DNA of 49,103 bases, from positions 1 through 49,103 of the forward strand of contig NZ_JAAIMM010000027.1 of the NCBI RefSeq assembly GCF_013300725.1, given 5' to 3'. The DNA comes from Allocoprococcus comes. GTDB lineage: Bacteria > Bacillota > Clostridia > Lachnospirales > Lachnospiraceae. Both the position numbers and the translations under genes were made by a program. The notes beneath the pieces are model-generated. The model made no database searches. It was not told where the DNA came from and saw only the letters and a program-made list of their open reading frames with translations. Of the stretch, positions 16,524-24,477 are shown in pieces; within the stretch, counting starts at the first letter, position 1; each line of letters starts with the position of its first letter.

Positions 16524-17936
16524 ATGATAACTACATGGATTCAGGCAGTATACCAATTTTTATGGGGAGATCTTTTGAGGATACCACTTCCGGGAGACTC
16601 CTCTTTTGGTGTATCACTGCTTATTATTTTGCTGATCCCCACAGGAATTTATTTCACGATCAGAACAAGATTTTTGCCGGTTCGTCTTTTTGGCGATATG
16701 GTTCGCGCACTTACCGGGAAAAAGAAGGAGGATGACAGTTTGTCAACCTTTCAGACATTGATCGTCTCAACTGCAACAAGAGTCGGAATGGGGAATCTGG
16801 TTGGAGTAGTTGCTGCCGTTTCCGCAGGTGGTGCCGGTGCGGTTTTTTGGATGTGGATCACAGCGATTATCGGTTCTTCAACCGCATTTATCGAGGCAAC
16901 GCTTGCACAGCTTTATAAAGAGAAAGATCCGCTTTACGGAGGCTACCGCGGAGGTCCGGCATACTATATGCATCATTATGCAGAGAGACGGACAGGAAAG
17001 ACAAAGAAACATGTCTGTATTGCGGTGCTCTTTGCAATCTCAGGGCTCATCTGCTGGGCCGGGATCAGTCAGGTGATCAGTAATTCGGTTGCATCTTCTT
17101 TTGAAAATGCATTTGGGATTCCGCCAATTTTTACGACGGTGATTCTGGTAGCCGTTGCGGCAGTGATCGTACTGCGAAAAAATGCCACAGTAAAGGTGCT
17201 GGATATTCTGGTCCCAATCATGGCAGTCTGCTATTTTGTGATTACGATAGTCATTATCTTGTTGAATATCCGAAGCCTGCCGGGGGTATTTGAGCGGATT
17301 ATCCAGGAAGCGTTTGGGATCCGTCAGGCAGCCGCCGGTGGGTTCGGCGCAGTTCTTATGAATGGTGTAAAAAGAGGGTTATTTTCAAATGAGGCAGGTT
17401 CCGGATCTGCTCCGTGCGCAGCTGCAGCTGCAGAATGTGATACGCCTGTAAAAGCAGGACTTATACAGGCACTTGGTGTATTTATAGATACAATTGTGAT
17501 CTGCAGCTGTACGGCGATGATCATGCTTCTTGTGCCGGAAAAGATGATAGCAGGACTGGAAGGAATGGAGCTTTTGCAGACAGCAATGAATTATCATCTC
17601 GGTAAATTTGGCGTGATCTTTATTGCGGTTACGTTGTTCCTTTTCAGCTTTTCAACGTTTCTTGGAATCCTGTTTTATGCAAGAGGAAATGTGGCATATC
17701 TTTTAGGGGATAAGTGGTGCTGGCAGACAGCATATAAAATCCTCGCACTTGTGATGCTCTTTATCGGAGGAATTGCGGCTTACCATATTGTATGGGATCT
17801 TGGTGATGTGGGAATCGGACTTATGACGATTTTTAATATTGTGACTTTGTATCCTATGGGTGGAGAGGCATTGGAAGAATTGAGGAAGTACGAAAAAAAT
17901 AAACAGCAGGAGGAACTGGAGGATGTCAAAAGATGA
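16524..17936 (+). CDS. AGCS family sodium:alanine/glycine symporter
   Basis: A 470-residue transporter with about eleven membrane segments. Typical blocks are STATRVGMGNLVGVVAAVSAGG near residue 85, the GGYRGGPAYYM loop, and the SNEAGSGSAPCAAAAA segment near residue 290. Family members import alanine, glycine or related small amino acids with Na+. The following MATE gene overlaps its 3' end by 14 bases. Its position after an amino-acid-type enzyme pair suggests it brings in the substrate of that pathway. A terminator lies between, so it has its own transcript. Confidence 0.92.
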   Translation: MITTWIQAVYQFLWGDLLRIPLPGDSSFGVSLLIILLIPTGIYFTIRTRFLPVRLFGDMVRALTGKKKEDDSLSTFQTLIVSTATRVGMGNLVGVVAAVSAGGAGAVFWMWITAIIGSSTAFIEATLAQLYKEKDPLYGGYRGGPAYYMHHYAERRTGKTKKHVCIAVLFAISGLICWAGISQVISNSVASSFENAFGIPPIFTTVILVAVAAVIVLRKNATVKVLDILVPIMAVCYFVITIVIILLNIRSLPGVFERIIQEAFGIRQAAAGGFGAVLMNGVKRGLFSNEAGSGSAPCAAAAAECDTPVKAGLIQALGVFIDTIVICSCTAMIMLLVPEKMIAGLEGMELLQTAMNYHLGKFGVIFIAVTLFLFSFSTFLGILFYARGNVAYLLGDKWCWQTAYKILALVMLFIGGIAAYHIVWDLGDVGIGLMTIFNIVTLYPMGGEALEELRKYEKNKQQEELEDVKR

Positions 17937-19266
17937 ATATTTAATTACAGATGCGCCGCTTAAAGCGTTGACTGTTTTTGCAATGCCTATGATTTTAGGC
18001 AGCTTTTTTCAACAAGTATATAATATGGCTGATTCTATTATTGTGGGTCAGTTTGTTGGTTCGTCTGCGCTGGCGGCAGTCGGTGCCTGTGCTGCACTTA
18101 CGAATGTCTTCATTTGTATAGCATTGGGTGCCGGTGTCGGTGCAGGAGTGCTCGTGAGCCGTTATTTTGGAGCCAGAGATTATAGTAAAATGAAAACAAT
18201 TGTGTCAACATCACTGATCAGCTTCCTGATTCTAAGCGTACTTCTGGGTGTATTTGGCTTTTGTTTTTCCCATTCGATGATGAGTTTATTGCAGACACCT
18301 GCTGATATACTGGAGGAAGCAGTACTGTACCTTCGTGTTTATTTTGTGGGATTTCCGTTTTTGTTTATGTATAACATCCTTTCAACGATGTTTACCTCGA
18401 TCGGTGAGTCAAAGATTCCGTTGGGACTGTTGATATTTTCTTCTATTTTGAATATTATTATGGATCTCTGGATGGTGGCCGGACTTGGTTTGGGGGTATT
18501 TGGTGCAGCCCTTGCAACCCTCATTGCACAGGGGATTTCAGCAGTGTTTTCACTTTTCATTTTCTTTAGCCGGATGCGCCGATATAAAAGTCGCTTTGAC
18601 TGGTTTGATGGGAAGGAATTGCATTCCATGCTTCGGATCGCTGTACCATCTGTTCTTCAGCAGTCTACAGTGTCGATTGGCATGATGATCGTACAGGCAG
18701 TTGTAAATCCGTTCGGTACACAGGCACTTGCCGGTTATTCGGCAACGATGCGGGTAGAGAACGTTTTTTCACTGATCTTTGTATCCATTGGAAATGCAGT
18801 TTCACCGTATGTTTCCCAGAATCTTGGCGCAAAGAAATTGGAACGTATCAAAAAAGGATATCATGCGGCACTGGTGTTGGATTTATGTTTTGCAATTCTT
18901 GCTTTTATAGTCATTGAAACGCTTCATACGCAGATTTCCTCGTTATTCCTGGGGAAAGACGGAACCGCTCTGGCATATCAGGTGTCCGGGGATTATATGA
19001 GATGGCTTGGTTTCTTTTTCATCTTTATGGGTATCAAAATGGCAACAGATGGAGTCCTCCGTGGACTGGGAGTCATGCGCCCGTTTCTCGTCGCCAATAT
19101 GGTAAACCTTGCGATCCGCCTGGCAGTTGCTTTGATTTTTGCACCTCGTTTTGGTATCGCATTTGTCTGGCTTGCCGTACCGGCTGGCTGGTTTGCCAAT
19201 TTTGTGATTTCCTATGTGGCACTTAGAAAATCGTGGCCAACTGATAAAGCAGCTTCAGTTTGTTAA
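17923..19266 (+). CDS. MATE family efflux transporter
   Basis: A 447-residue protein with twelve membrane segments and the MatE N-terminal block (ALTVFAMPMILGSFFQQVYN, then MADSIIVGQFVGSSALAAVG). It overlaps the AGCS symporter by 14 bases and is translated with it. An importer and an exporter joined in one operon is unusual and could reflect exchange of a substrate and its product, but MATE specificity cannot be read from sequence. It differs from the MATE protein encoded at 3968-5302 and is not a recent duplicate of it. Confidence 0.92.
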   Translation: MSKDEYLITDAPLKALTVFAMPMILGSFFQQVYNMADSIIVGQFVGSSALAAVGACAALTNVFICIALGAGVGAGVLVSRYFGARDYSKMKTIVSTSLISFLILSVLLGVFGFCFSHSMMSLLQTPADILEEAVLYLRVYFVGFPFLFMYNILSTMFTSIGESKIPLGLLIFSSILNIIMDLWMVAGLGLGVFGAALATLIAQGISAVFSLFIFFSRMRRYKSRFDWFDGKELHSMLRIAVPSVLQQSTVSIGMMIVQAVVNPFGTQALAGYSATMRVENVFSLIFVSIGNAVSPYVSQNLGAKKLERIKKGYHAALVLDLCFAILAFIVIETLHTQISSLFLGKDGTALAYQVSGDYMRWLGFFFIFMGIKMATDGVLRGLGVMRPFLVANMVNLAIRLAVALIFAPRFGIAFVWLAVPAGWFANFVISYVALRKSWPTDKAASVC

Positions 19267-19290
19267 CTGTCTGTTTATTCCGGAAATAGA

Positions 19291-19317
19291 ATTACCCGCA
19301 CCAACGGTGCGGGTAAT
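19291..19317. terminator. Hairpin between convergent MATE and aldo/keto reductase genes
   Basis: A perfect 12-bp stem (ATTACCCGCACC at 19291-19302 with 19306-19317) and a 3-base loop. It lacks a T-run on either side, but its position between convergent genes suits transcription termination. Confidence 0.5.
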
Positions 19318-19366
19318 AGCATAAGTTAGCAAGAATATAAAATCAGAAATATAATGCCGAAAATCC

Positions 19367-20287
19367 TTATGGAAGCGGATGACCTGCAGCCAGGTACAGC
19401 TCATACCATTCTTCGCGAGTCAGTGTTATCTCGCATGCTGCAATAATTTCTTTCAGGCGACTTTCGCTTGCGGTTCCGGTAATGATTTGCATATTTGCCG
19501 GGTGGCGTAAAATCCACGCAGCCGCAATGGTAGTGTCGCTGACATTATATTTTTCAGCCAGTACATGAAGCTTTTGATTCAGTTCCGGGTATTGGTCACT
19601 TCCGAGAAAGCATCCTTTCCATGCCGGCATCTGAAATGGTGACCAGGCCTGGAGGGTGATATCGTGGAGGCGGCAGTAGTCGAGCAGACTTCCGTCGTGG
19701 TCAATTGAACCAGGGGTTTCCATATTGACTTCCATGCCATTTGCAACAAGATTGGAAACCGGAATGCTGAATTGAACCTGGTTGACAACGAGCGGTTGGC
19801 GGACATACTTCTGTAGCAGTGCAATCTGCATCGGTTTGTGGTTTGAAACACCAAAATGGCGAACCTTTCCGCTCTCAAACAGAGTATCAAATGCGGCAGC
19901 AACCTCTTCCGGTTCTACGAGTGCATCCGGACGGTGGAGCAGCAGAAGATCGAGATAATCTGTCTGAAGCCGTTTTAAAATACCATCGACAGATTTCAAA
20001 ATGTGCTCTTTTGAGAGGTCATAATAACCTTGACGGATGCCGCATTTTGACTGCAGGAAAATATCTTCCCGTTTCAGGGATGGATCGCCGGCAAAGGCTT
20101 CGCCGAACACGGTCTCGCTCATACCGCCGCCGTAGATATCCGCATGATCGAAGAAATATGCGCCCTGTTCCAACGCAGAGTGAATGAAATGGTTCATTTC
20201 CTCTTTCGATTTCTCAGAAAGTCGCATGCATCCGACTGCAATGGAAGGAATTTTTTGCAAATGATTGCCTAAAATAGTTTCTCTCAT
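19367..20287 (-). CDS. Aldo/keto reductase
   Basis: A 306-residue TIM-barrel oxidoreductase. The catalytic tetrad is visible: Asp and Tyr in FFDHADIYGGGMSE, Lys in LQSKCGIRQGYYD and His in LLLLHRPDAL. The NADP-contact region GVSNHKPMQIALLQ and the C-terminal ITGTASESRLKEII are also typical. This branch (YdhF-like) reduces or oxidises carbonyl compounds with NADPH; substrate unknown. It stands alone on the minus strand between two terminator hairpins. Confidence 0.92.
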   Translation of the reverse strand: MRETILGNHLQKIPSIAVGCMRLSEKSKEEMNHFIHSALEQGAYFFDHADIYGGGMSETVFGEAFAGDPSLKREDIFLQSKCGIRQGYYDLSKEHILKSVDGILKRLQTDYLDLLLLHRPDALVEPEEVAAAFDTLFESGKVRHFGVSNHKPMQIALLQKYVRQPLVVNQVQFSIPVSNLVANGMEVNMETPGSIDHDGSLLDYCRLHDITLQAWSPFQMPAWKGCFLGSDQYPELNQKLHVLAEKYNVSDTTIAAAWILRHPANMQIITGTASESRLKEIIAACEITLTREEWYELYLAAGHPLP

Positions 20288-20354
20288 GATAAAAATCTCC
20301 TTTGTAATCCGCTCATTTTTCTTTGAAAAATGGCTACTTACTCATGTTTTTGGC

Positions 20355-20416
20355 GGGTCAAGAGGTCAAAAATCCTCTTGTAAGCAAGCTTGCATCGGCT
20401 TTCTGACCTTTTGCCC
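20355..20416. repeat. 62-bp palindromic unit upstream of the aldo/keto reductase
   Basis: GGGTCAAGAGGTCA (20355-20368) is complementary, with a bulge, to 20404-20416. Inside are AGAGG/CCTCT and the palindrome GCAAGCTTGC. It looks like an extragenic palindromic unit; no second copy is in this window. The rest of 20288-20647 holds only the hairpin at 20484-20523 and AT-rich sequence. Confidence 0.4.
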
Positions 20417-20483
20417 ATGGTATCATTATCATATCATAGAAGCGCACTCGAGAGTCAATGAAAAAGTGATAAAAGACGAAAAT

Positions 20484-20523
20484 CCTACAAACTGTAAAAT
20501 TAAGCAGTTTGTAGGACTTTTTT
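20484..20523 (+). terminator. Intrinsic terminator with no obvious gene
   Basis: An 11-bp stem CCTACAAACTG (20484-20494 with 20505-20515) followed by ACTTTTTT. On the plus strand there is no coding gene directly before it, so it may end an unannotated transcript or be left from a lost gene. Confidence 0.7.
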
Positions 20524-20647
20524 ATTGCATATGTAATTACAACCTAAAAATCAATGTAAATACAACCTTATAATGTTAAAATAAATATGCATATTCAACA
20601 AATTTGTTGAAAAATAATGGTGCTTGAATAAAGGAGGGACAGCCGGA

Positions 20648-21138
20648 ATGAATTTAAAAGAAGTTTACGAGATTTTTTATCCGGGCAAATGTAAAGAAAA
20701 TCCATCTGTGTGGAATGTTCCCCCAAAATACCGTTCGAAAAAAGATTTTTTTGAAGAACTTCTTCCGATGGAAATACGATGGATCAATTGTAAAATCTGG
20801 AATGATAAAGCGCGAAGAAGCAGATTTTTTCGGATTGTAAAGGAGAAACCCGATATATTGCATCATTGCGCACATTTTTATTCGAACAACCATGGACTAT
20901 TTCGAGGATAGAAGGAAAAGCAAATGAGCTTTTGAGTGGTCAGATTTGCGAAAAGGTTATGAATGAAAGTTTTTTACGCTTTTCTGATGTAATGGATATG
21001 GCAAAGAGATCACAATATACATTAACTGGTCTTGTCATCAATGCGTTTACTGATTCCGTTATTTTGGACTGGAATCAGCTCGGCACGATAAATCCTGGTG
21101 GCGATGACGGAGAAGAAGAAACCATGTATACGAGATAG
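20648..21138 (+). pseudogene. Frameshifted small gene of unknown function
   Basis: A start at 20648 with AGGAGGG upstream opens a frame (MNLKEVYEIFYPGKCK...) that runs to a stop at 20909. A second frame, shifted by -1, overlaps it from about 20866 and runs to 21138. Joining them inside the T5 run near 20873-20877 (HCAHF then LFEQPWTISRIEG) restores one protein of about 163 residues, and the total length is one base short of a whole number of codons. Either a base was lost from the T-run, or slippage occurs there; no classical slippery heptamer is in phase. The product is acidic at its C-terminus and matches no family I know. Confidence 0.55.
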
Positions 21139-21146
21139 TTGTAAAA

Positions 21147-21193
21147 AAACCTTACCAATTTTCAGACGTAAAAACTGAAAAACGGTAAGGTTT
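21147..21193. terminator. Bidirectional terminator before thrH
   Basis: AAACCTTACC (21147-21156) pairs with GGTAAGGTTT (21184-21193), with an inner TTTTCAG/CTGAAAA stem. It lies between the broken gene and convergent thrH. Confidence 0.75.
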
Positions 21194-21223
21194 CTCTACG
21201 CATGTCGCCATGGCAATTATCTT

Positions 21224-21826
21224 TTATTTTATCGCGTCTTTAATTGCGCCAAGCAGCTCTTCATAGGTTTCATAGGCCGGAATCTGCGGGTAATCCGCTT
21301 TGATCTTGTCGGTTGAACGGAATAAGAATCCTGCCTTACTTGCCTGGATCATACCCAGATCGTTGTAAGAATCGCCACTTGCGATCGTTTCAAATCCGAT
21401 GGACTGCAGTGCCTTTACGGTTGTTAGTTTGGAATTTTCCACACGCATCTTGAAGTCTGTGATTTCGCCATTTTCTGCAATTTCCAGACTGTTGCAGAAA
21501 AGCGTCGGATGACCAAGCTTTTCCATGAGCGGCATTGCAAATTCGGTGAAGGTATCACTGAGAAGGATTACCTGGGTGAAGGAACGTAGCTCATCCAGGA
21601 AGTCTTTTGCGCCCGGAAGCGGATCAATCTTGGAAATTGTTTCTTGAATTTCTTTGATTCCGAGACCATGAGCTTTTAAAGTATCCAGTCTCCAACGCAT
21701 CAGTTTGTTATAATCAGGTTCATCTCTTGTGGTTCTTTTCAGTTCCGGAATTCCGCTTGCTTCTGCAAATGCAACCCAGATTTCCGGTACAAGTACTCCT
21801 TCGACATCCAGACATGTAATATACAT
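21224..21826 (-). CDS. thrH: ThrH-type HAD phosphatase (phosphoserine phosphatase / homoserine phosphotransferase)
   Basis: A 200-residue HAD-superfamily enzyme. Motif I is DVEGVLVPEIW, the signature of ThrH rather than SerB. Motif II is LLSDTF (near residue 95) and motif IV is ASGDSYNDLGMI (near residue 152). ThrH of Pseudomonas dephosphorylates phosphoserine and can transfer phosphate to homoserine. GGAGGG precedes the ATG. The gene is monocistronic, and a MITE copy lies about 105 bases upstream of its start, close to where its promoter must be. Confidence 0.88.
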   Translation of the reverse strand: MYITCLDVEGVLVPEIWVAFAEASGIPELKRTTRDEPDYNKLMRWRLDTLKAHGLGIKEIQETISKIDPLPGAKDFLDELRSFTQVILLSDTFTEFAMPLMEKLGHPTLFCNSLEIAENGEITDFKMRVENSKLTTVKALQSIGFETIASGDSYNDLGMIQASKAGFLFRSTDKIKADYPQIPAYETYEELLGAIKDAIK

Positions 21827-21931
21827 ATGTTAACCCTCCTGTACTTTCTGTTTTTTGCTTTCTATAATACCATATATCTGTTTATTTTGCATGTTTTTTT
21901 GCAATTGATTAAAAACTGCTGGCGAGAAAAC

Positions 21932-22073
21932 GTTACTGTTCACTCCCGTGTCAATCACTACGCTGATTGGCACGGAGGATGCACGTTTTATCTTGAACGG
22001 CATCTCGCCCATCGCCAAAGGCGATTTAAAATGGCGAGATGCGTTGCTGGTCACAGGTACTGTGAACAGTAAC
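21932..22073. mobile_element. MITE-like element, copy 1 (142 bp)
   Basis: The element begins GTTACTGTTCAC and ends GTGAACAGTAAC, a perfect 12-bp terminal inverted repeat. It is flanked by GAGAAAAC (21924-21931) and GAGAAACC (22074-22081), an 8-bp target duplication with one mismatch. Internal hairpins include ATCGCC/GGCGAT nested in CATCTCGCC/GGCGAGATG, a CGTGTCAATCA/TGATTGGCACG stem and TCACAG/CTGTGA. It encodes no protein. Copy 2 at 28027-28168 is 137/142 identical in reverse orientation. Confidence 0.88.
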
Positions 22074-22154
22074 GAGAAACCTGTATAAACTACATGATAG
22101 CATGGAAAACCATGTAAAGAAGTACTTCGGGAAAATTGTGGGTTCCATTTTGGA

Positions 22155-22174
22155 ATGTGCATAAATGTGCATAA
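22155..22174 (+). repeat. Tandem 10-bp repeat upstream of the alcohol dehydrogenase promoter
   Basis: ATGTGCATAA occurs twice back to back at 22155-22164 and 22165-22174, ending 12 bases before the -35 box. This is a possible activator or repressor site. Confidence 0.45.
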
Positions 22175-22186
22175 ACCGGAAAGATA

Positions 22187-22216
22187 TTGACGATAAATTT
22201 TTTCAGGGACTATAAT
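22187..22216 (+). promoter_or_regulatory. Promoter of the iron-containing alcohol dehydrogenase
   Basis: TTGACG at 22187-22192, an 18-base spacer and a consensus TATAAT at 22211-22216. The leader is about 95 bases. Confidence 0.7.
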
Positions 22217-22316
22217 ATAAGTATCTGTGGTAAAAGAGGGATGTTTCGGAATGGATCATTGAAAAAGAAAATCTGCCGAAACATATTTTGCTTAAATTAC
22301 ATAAAGGAGAAAAAAG

Positions 22317-23486
22317 ATGAATAACTTTATTTTTGAAAATAAAACGAAAGTATATTTCGGGAAAGGATGTGTCGGCGAGTATCTGCCGGAAATCGCTGCG
22401 GCGCATGGGGATAAGGTTCTGCTTGCCTATGGCGGTGGCTCGATCAGGAAAAATGGAGTTTATGAGGAAGTCACAGCGGCACTTGAAAAAGCAGGGAAAA
22501 CAATCATAGAATTTCCGGGGATTATGGAAAATCCGACTTATAAGAAGGTGCTGGAAGGCACAAAGCTGGTAAAGGAAAAACAGGTGGACTGGATCCTTGC
22601 AGTCGGCGGTGGCTCGGTTATGGACTGCAGCAAGGCAATTTCCATGGCAGCGGTCAGCGAGAAAGATGTGTGGGATGAGTACTGGGCGAAGAAGGGTGTT
22701 GTGGATTTTGAACCGATGCCACTTGGCGTGATCGTAACAGCGTCCGGAACAGGCAGCGAGTGCAACGGGGGAGCAGTCATTACCAATGAAGAGGTCATGA
22801 TCAAGACAGACCGGGATTACCCGAAATGCAATCCGGAATTTGCATTAATGGATCCGACTTATACTTATACAGTTCCGACAAAACAGATGGTGGCAGGAAG
22901 CTTTGATATCCTGTCTCACGTTATGGAGACTTATTTCAGTGAGCCGGACGAGGATAACGTATCGGATGATATTTCGGAAGCTCTGATGCGCGGCGTGATA
23001 ACAAGCCTTCGTGCGGCATTGGTAAATCCGGAGAATTATACAGCAAGAAGTAATCTGATGTGGCTGTCTACCATGGCAGAGAACCGGATCATCAAGCTTG
23101 GCAAAAAATGTGATTTTGAATGCCATCAGATGGAGCATCAGATCAGTGCTTATACCAACTGCAGTCATGGATGTGGACTTGCTGTGCTGCATCCGGTTTA
23201 TTATCGGCATATCTGTCAGGCAGGCGCAAAGAAATTTGCCCGCTTTGCGGAAAATGTATGGAAGATTCCGAGAAATGGTCGTACCGATGAAGAGATGGCT
23301 GAAGCTGGCGTAGAGGCATTGGCTGATTTTATCAGAGAGATCGGACTTCCGACAACACTTCGGGAAGTAGGTGTGGAGAAAAAAGAGGATCTGAAAGAGA
23401 TTGCGGATTCTTGTTATCTGGTGGATGGAAGTTATAAGAAGATGACACATGAGGAGATTCTGGAAATATTTCTGGAGTGCTTCTAG
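22317..23486 (+). CDS. Iron-containing alcohol dehydrogenase (butanol dehydrogenase-like)
   Basis: A 389-residue type III alcohol dehydrogenase. The N-terminus NNFIFENKTKVYFGKG is typical of the BdhA/YqhD group. The NAD(P) region contains VGGGSVMDCSKAI near residue 97, and SGTGSECNGGAVI follows. Metal-ligand histidines lie in ILSHVMETYF, near residue 205, and in CSHGCGLAVLHP, near residue 285. Such enzymes reduce aldehydes to alcohols at the end of fermentation. AAGGAG precedes the ATG. The gene is monocistronic and ends at a 12-bp hairpin (23515-23552). Physiological substrate is inferred from the family only. Confidence 0.92.
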   Translation: MNNFIFENKTKVYFGKGCVGEYLPEIAAAHGDKVLLAYGGGSIRKNGVYEEVTAALEKAGKTIIEFPGIMENPTYKKVLEGTKLVKEKQVDWILAVGGGSVMDCSKAISMAAVSEKDVWDEYWAKKGVVDFEPMPLGVIVTASGTGSECNGGAVITNEEVMIKTDRDYPKCNPEFALMDPTYTYTVPTKQMVAGSFDILSHVMETYFSEPDEDNVSDDISEALMRGVITSLRAALVNPENYTARSNLMWLSTMAENRIIKLGKKCDFECHQMEHQISAYTNCSHGCGLAVLHPVYYRHICQAGAKKFARFAENVWKIPRNGRTDEEMAEAGVEALADFIREIGLPTTLREVGVEKKEDLKEIADSCYLVDGSYKKMTHEEILEIFLECF

Positions 23487-23514
23487 CTAATTGGAATGGA
23501 ACGGAAAGAGATTA

Positions 23515-23552
23515 AAGAGATCCCTGTGCCGTAAATGGTGCAGGGATCTCTT
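23515..23552. terminator. Hairpin between convergent alcohol dehydrogenase and Rpn genes
   Basis: AAGAGATCCCTG (23515-23526) pairs with CAGGGATCTCTT (23541-23552). There is no T-run. Confidence 0.6.
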
Positions 23553-23619
23553 GCTGTCGTGATCTGGTATGCAGGAAAAGATATCAGTGATAGTTTTTCT
23601 CTTTCTGACCGGCATTTAG

Positions 23620-24477
23620 CTATTGTAATTCGTTAATAATTGCTTCAATGGTTGCGACATCTTCTTCCAGCATATCTGCGATTTGTTCTTTGGAATATTT
23701 TTTTTCTAATTTCTTTTTGACCTGACTTTTTAAAAGGTCATTTTTTCCTTGAGTTTTTCCGGTCTCGATTCCAGCTTCCGCACCTTCAGCAAAGGCTTTT
23801 TGACGTTCTATTTCTCTTTCTTCCCATGCGCGCATGAATTTCGCCTCCATTTTCTTGTTCGACCTGATCTGACAGACTTTCTGATGGAGCAATTTAATCT
23901 TCTGGCTTGTGCACGAACCCGCGACCTCATTCGTTGATTTTTCCATGTAATGAAGTAACTCTATCAGTTCCGGTGATACCATTTCAGGATGCGTGCCATG
24001 GCAGTTTAGAAAAATACGTGTTGCTTCATCTTGCAGATCAAGATCTGGACATTCTTCGCATTTCATTCGGAAAGTATACTTGTAAAATCCTTTTCCGAAT
24101 GGATCGAAGGGCATGATCAGAATGATAAAAGCACGATTTAGTTTATTGAAATCGACACTTCCAGGTGGCAGCAGATTACTGTCCAGTACCGCCTGATAGA
24201 AGCGGCTGCGTTTGGGAAGATTCTTTGTATCTTCCTTCTGCGCTTCTGTATCGTACACAGTATCATCGTCATCCCATGCATAGACATCTAATCGGACCTG
24301 CCGGTTATCCGGAAAAGTCCGCATTTCTTTTTCAGAATGTGGTGGCAATCTAAGTGGGATATCCTGCCCCAGAATAATATCCAGTACCGTTTTCATATTC
24401 TCCGAATCTTCCATTGCTTCATCGAATAAAAATCTGTCCAACAGGTTAAGTTTTGAGAATTCTTTTCTTTTGTTCAT
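23620..24477 (-). CDS. Rpn family PD-(D/E)XK nuclease (recombination-promoting nuclease / putative transposase)
   Basis: A 285-residue protein. It shows the Rpn-type arrangement: an N-terminal LLDRFLFDEAMED...VLDIILGQDI block, then RQVRLDVYAWDDDDTVYDTEAQ, in which the Asp and the E-A-Q form the PD-(D/E)XK active site. Next comes IILIMPFDPFGKGFYKYTFRMKC. A long charged C-terminal helix carries the AFAEGAEAGIETGKTQGK segment found in most members. E. coli Rpn proteins are DNA endonucleases that promote recA-independent recombination. AAGGAG precedes the start. It lies between the two inverted MITE copies, but nothing shows that it acts on them. Confidence 0.85.
   Translation of the reverse strand: MNKRKEFSKLNLLDRFLFDEAMEDSENMKTVLDIILGQDIPLRLPPHSEKEMRTFPDNRQVRLDVYAWDDDDTVYDTEAQKEDTKNLPKRSRFYQAVLDSNLLPPGSVDFNKLNRAFIILIMPFDPFGKGFYKYTFRMKCEECPDLDLQDEATRIFLNCHGTHPEMVSPELIELLHYMEKSTNEVAGSCTSQKIKLLHQKVCQIRSNKKMEAKFMRAWEEREIERQKAFAEGAEAGIETGKTQGKNDLLKSQVKKKLEKKYSKEQIADMLEEDVATIEAIINELQ

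Noticed and set aside
22155-22174. CRISPR-like tandem repeat
   Set aside because: Only two 10-bp units without spacers; no other repeat-spacer pattern or cas gene was seen in the window.
23620-24477. Complete insertion sequence around the Rpn gene
   Set aside because: No terminal inverted repeats or target duplications border the gene itself; the MITE copies are several kilobases apart and in opposite orientation with separate target duplications.
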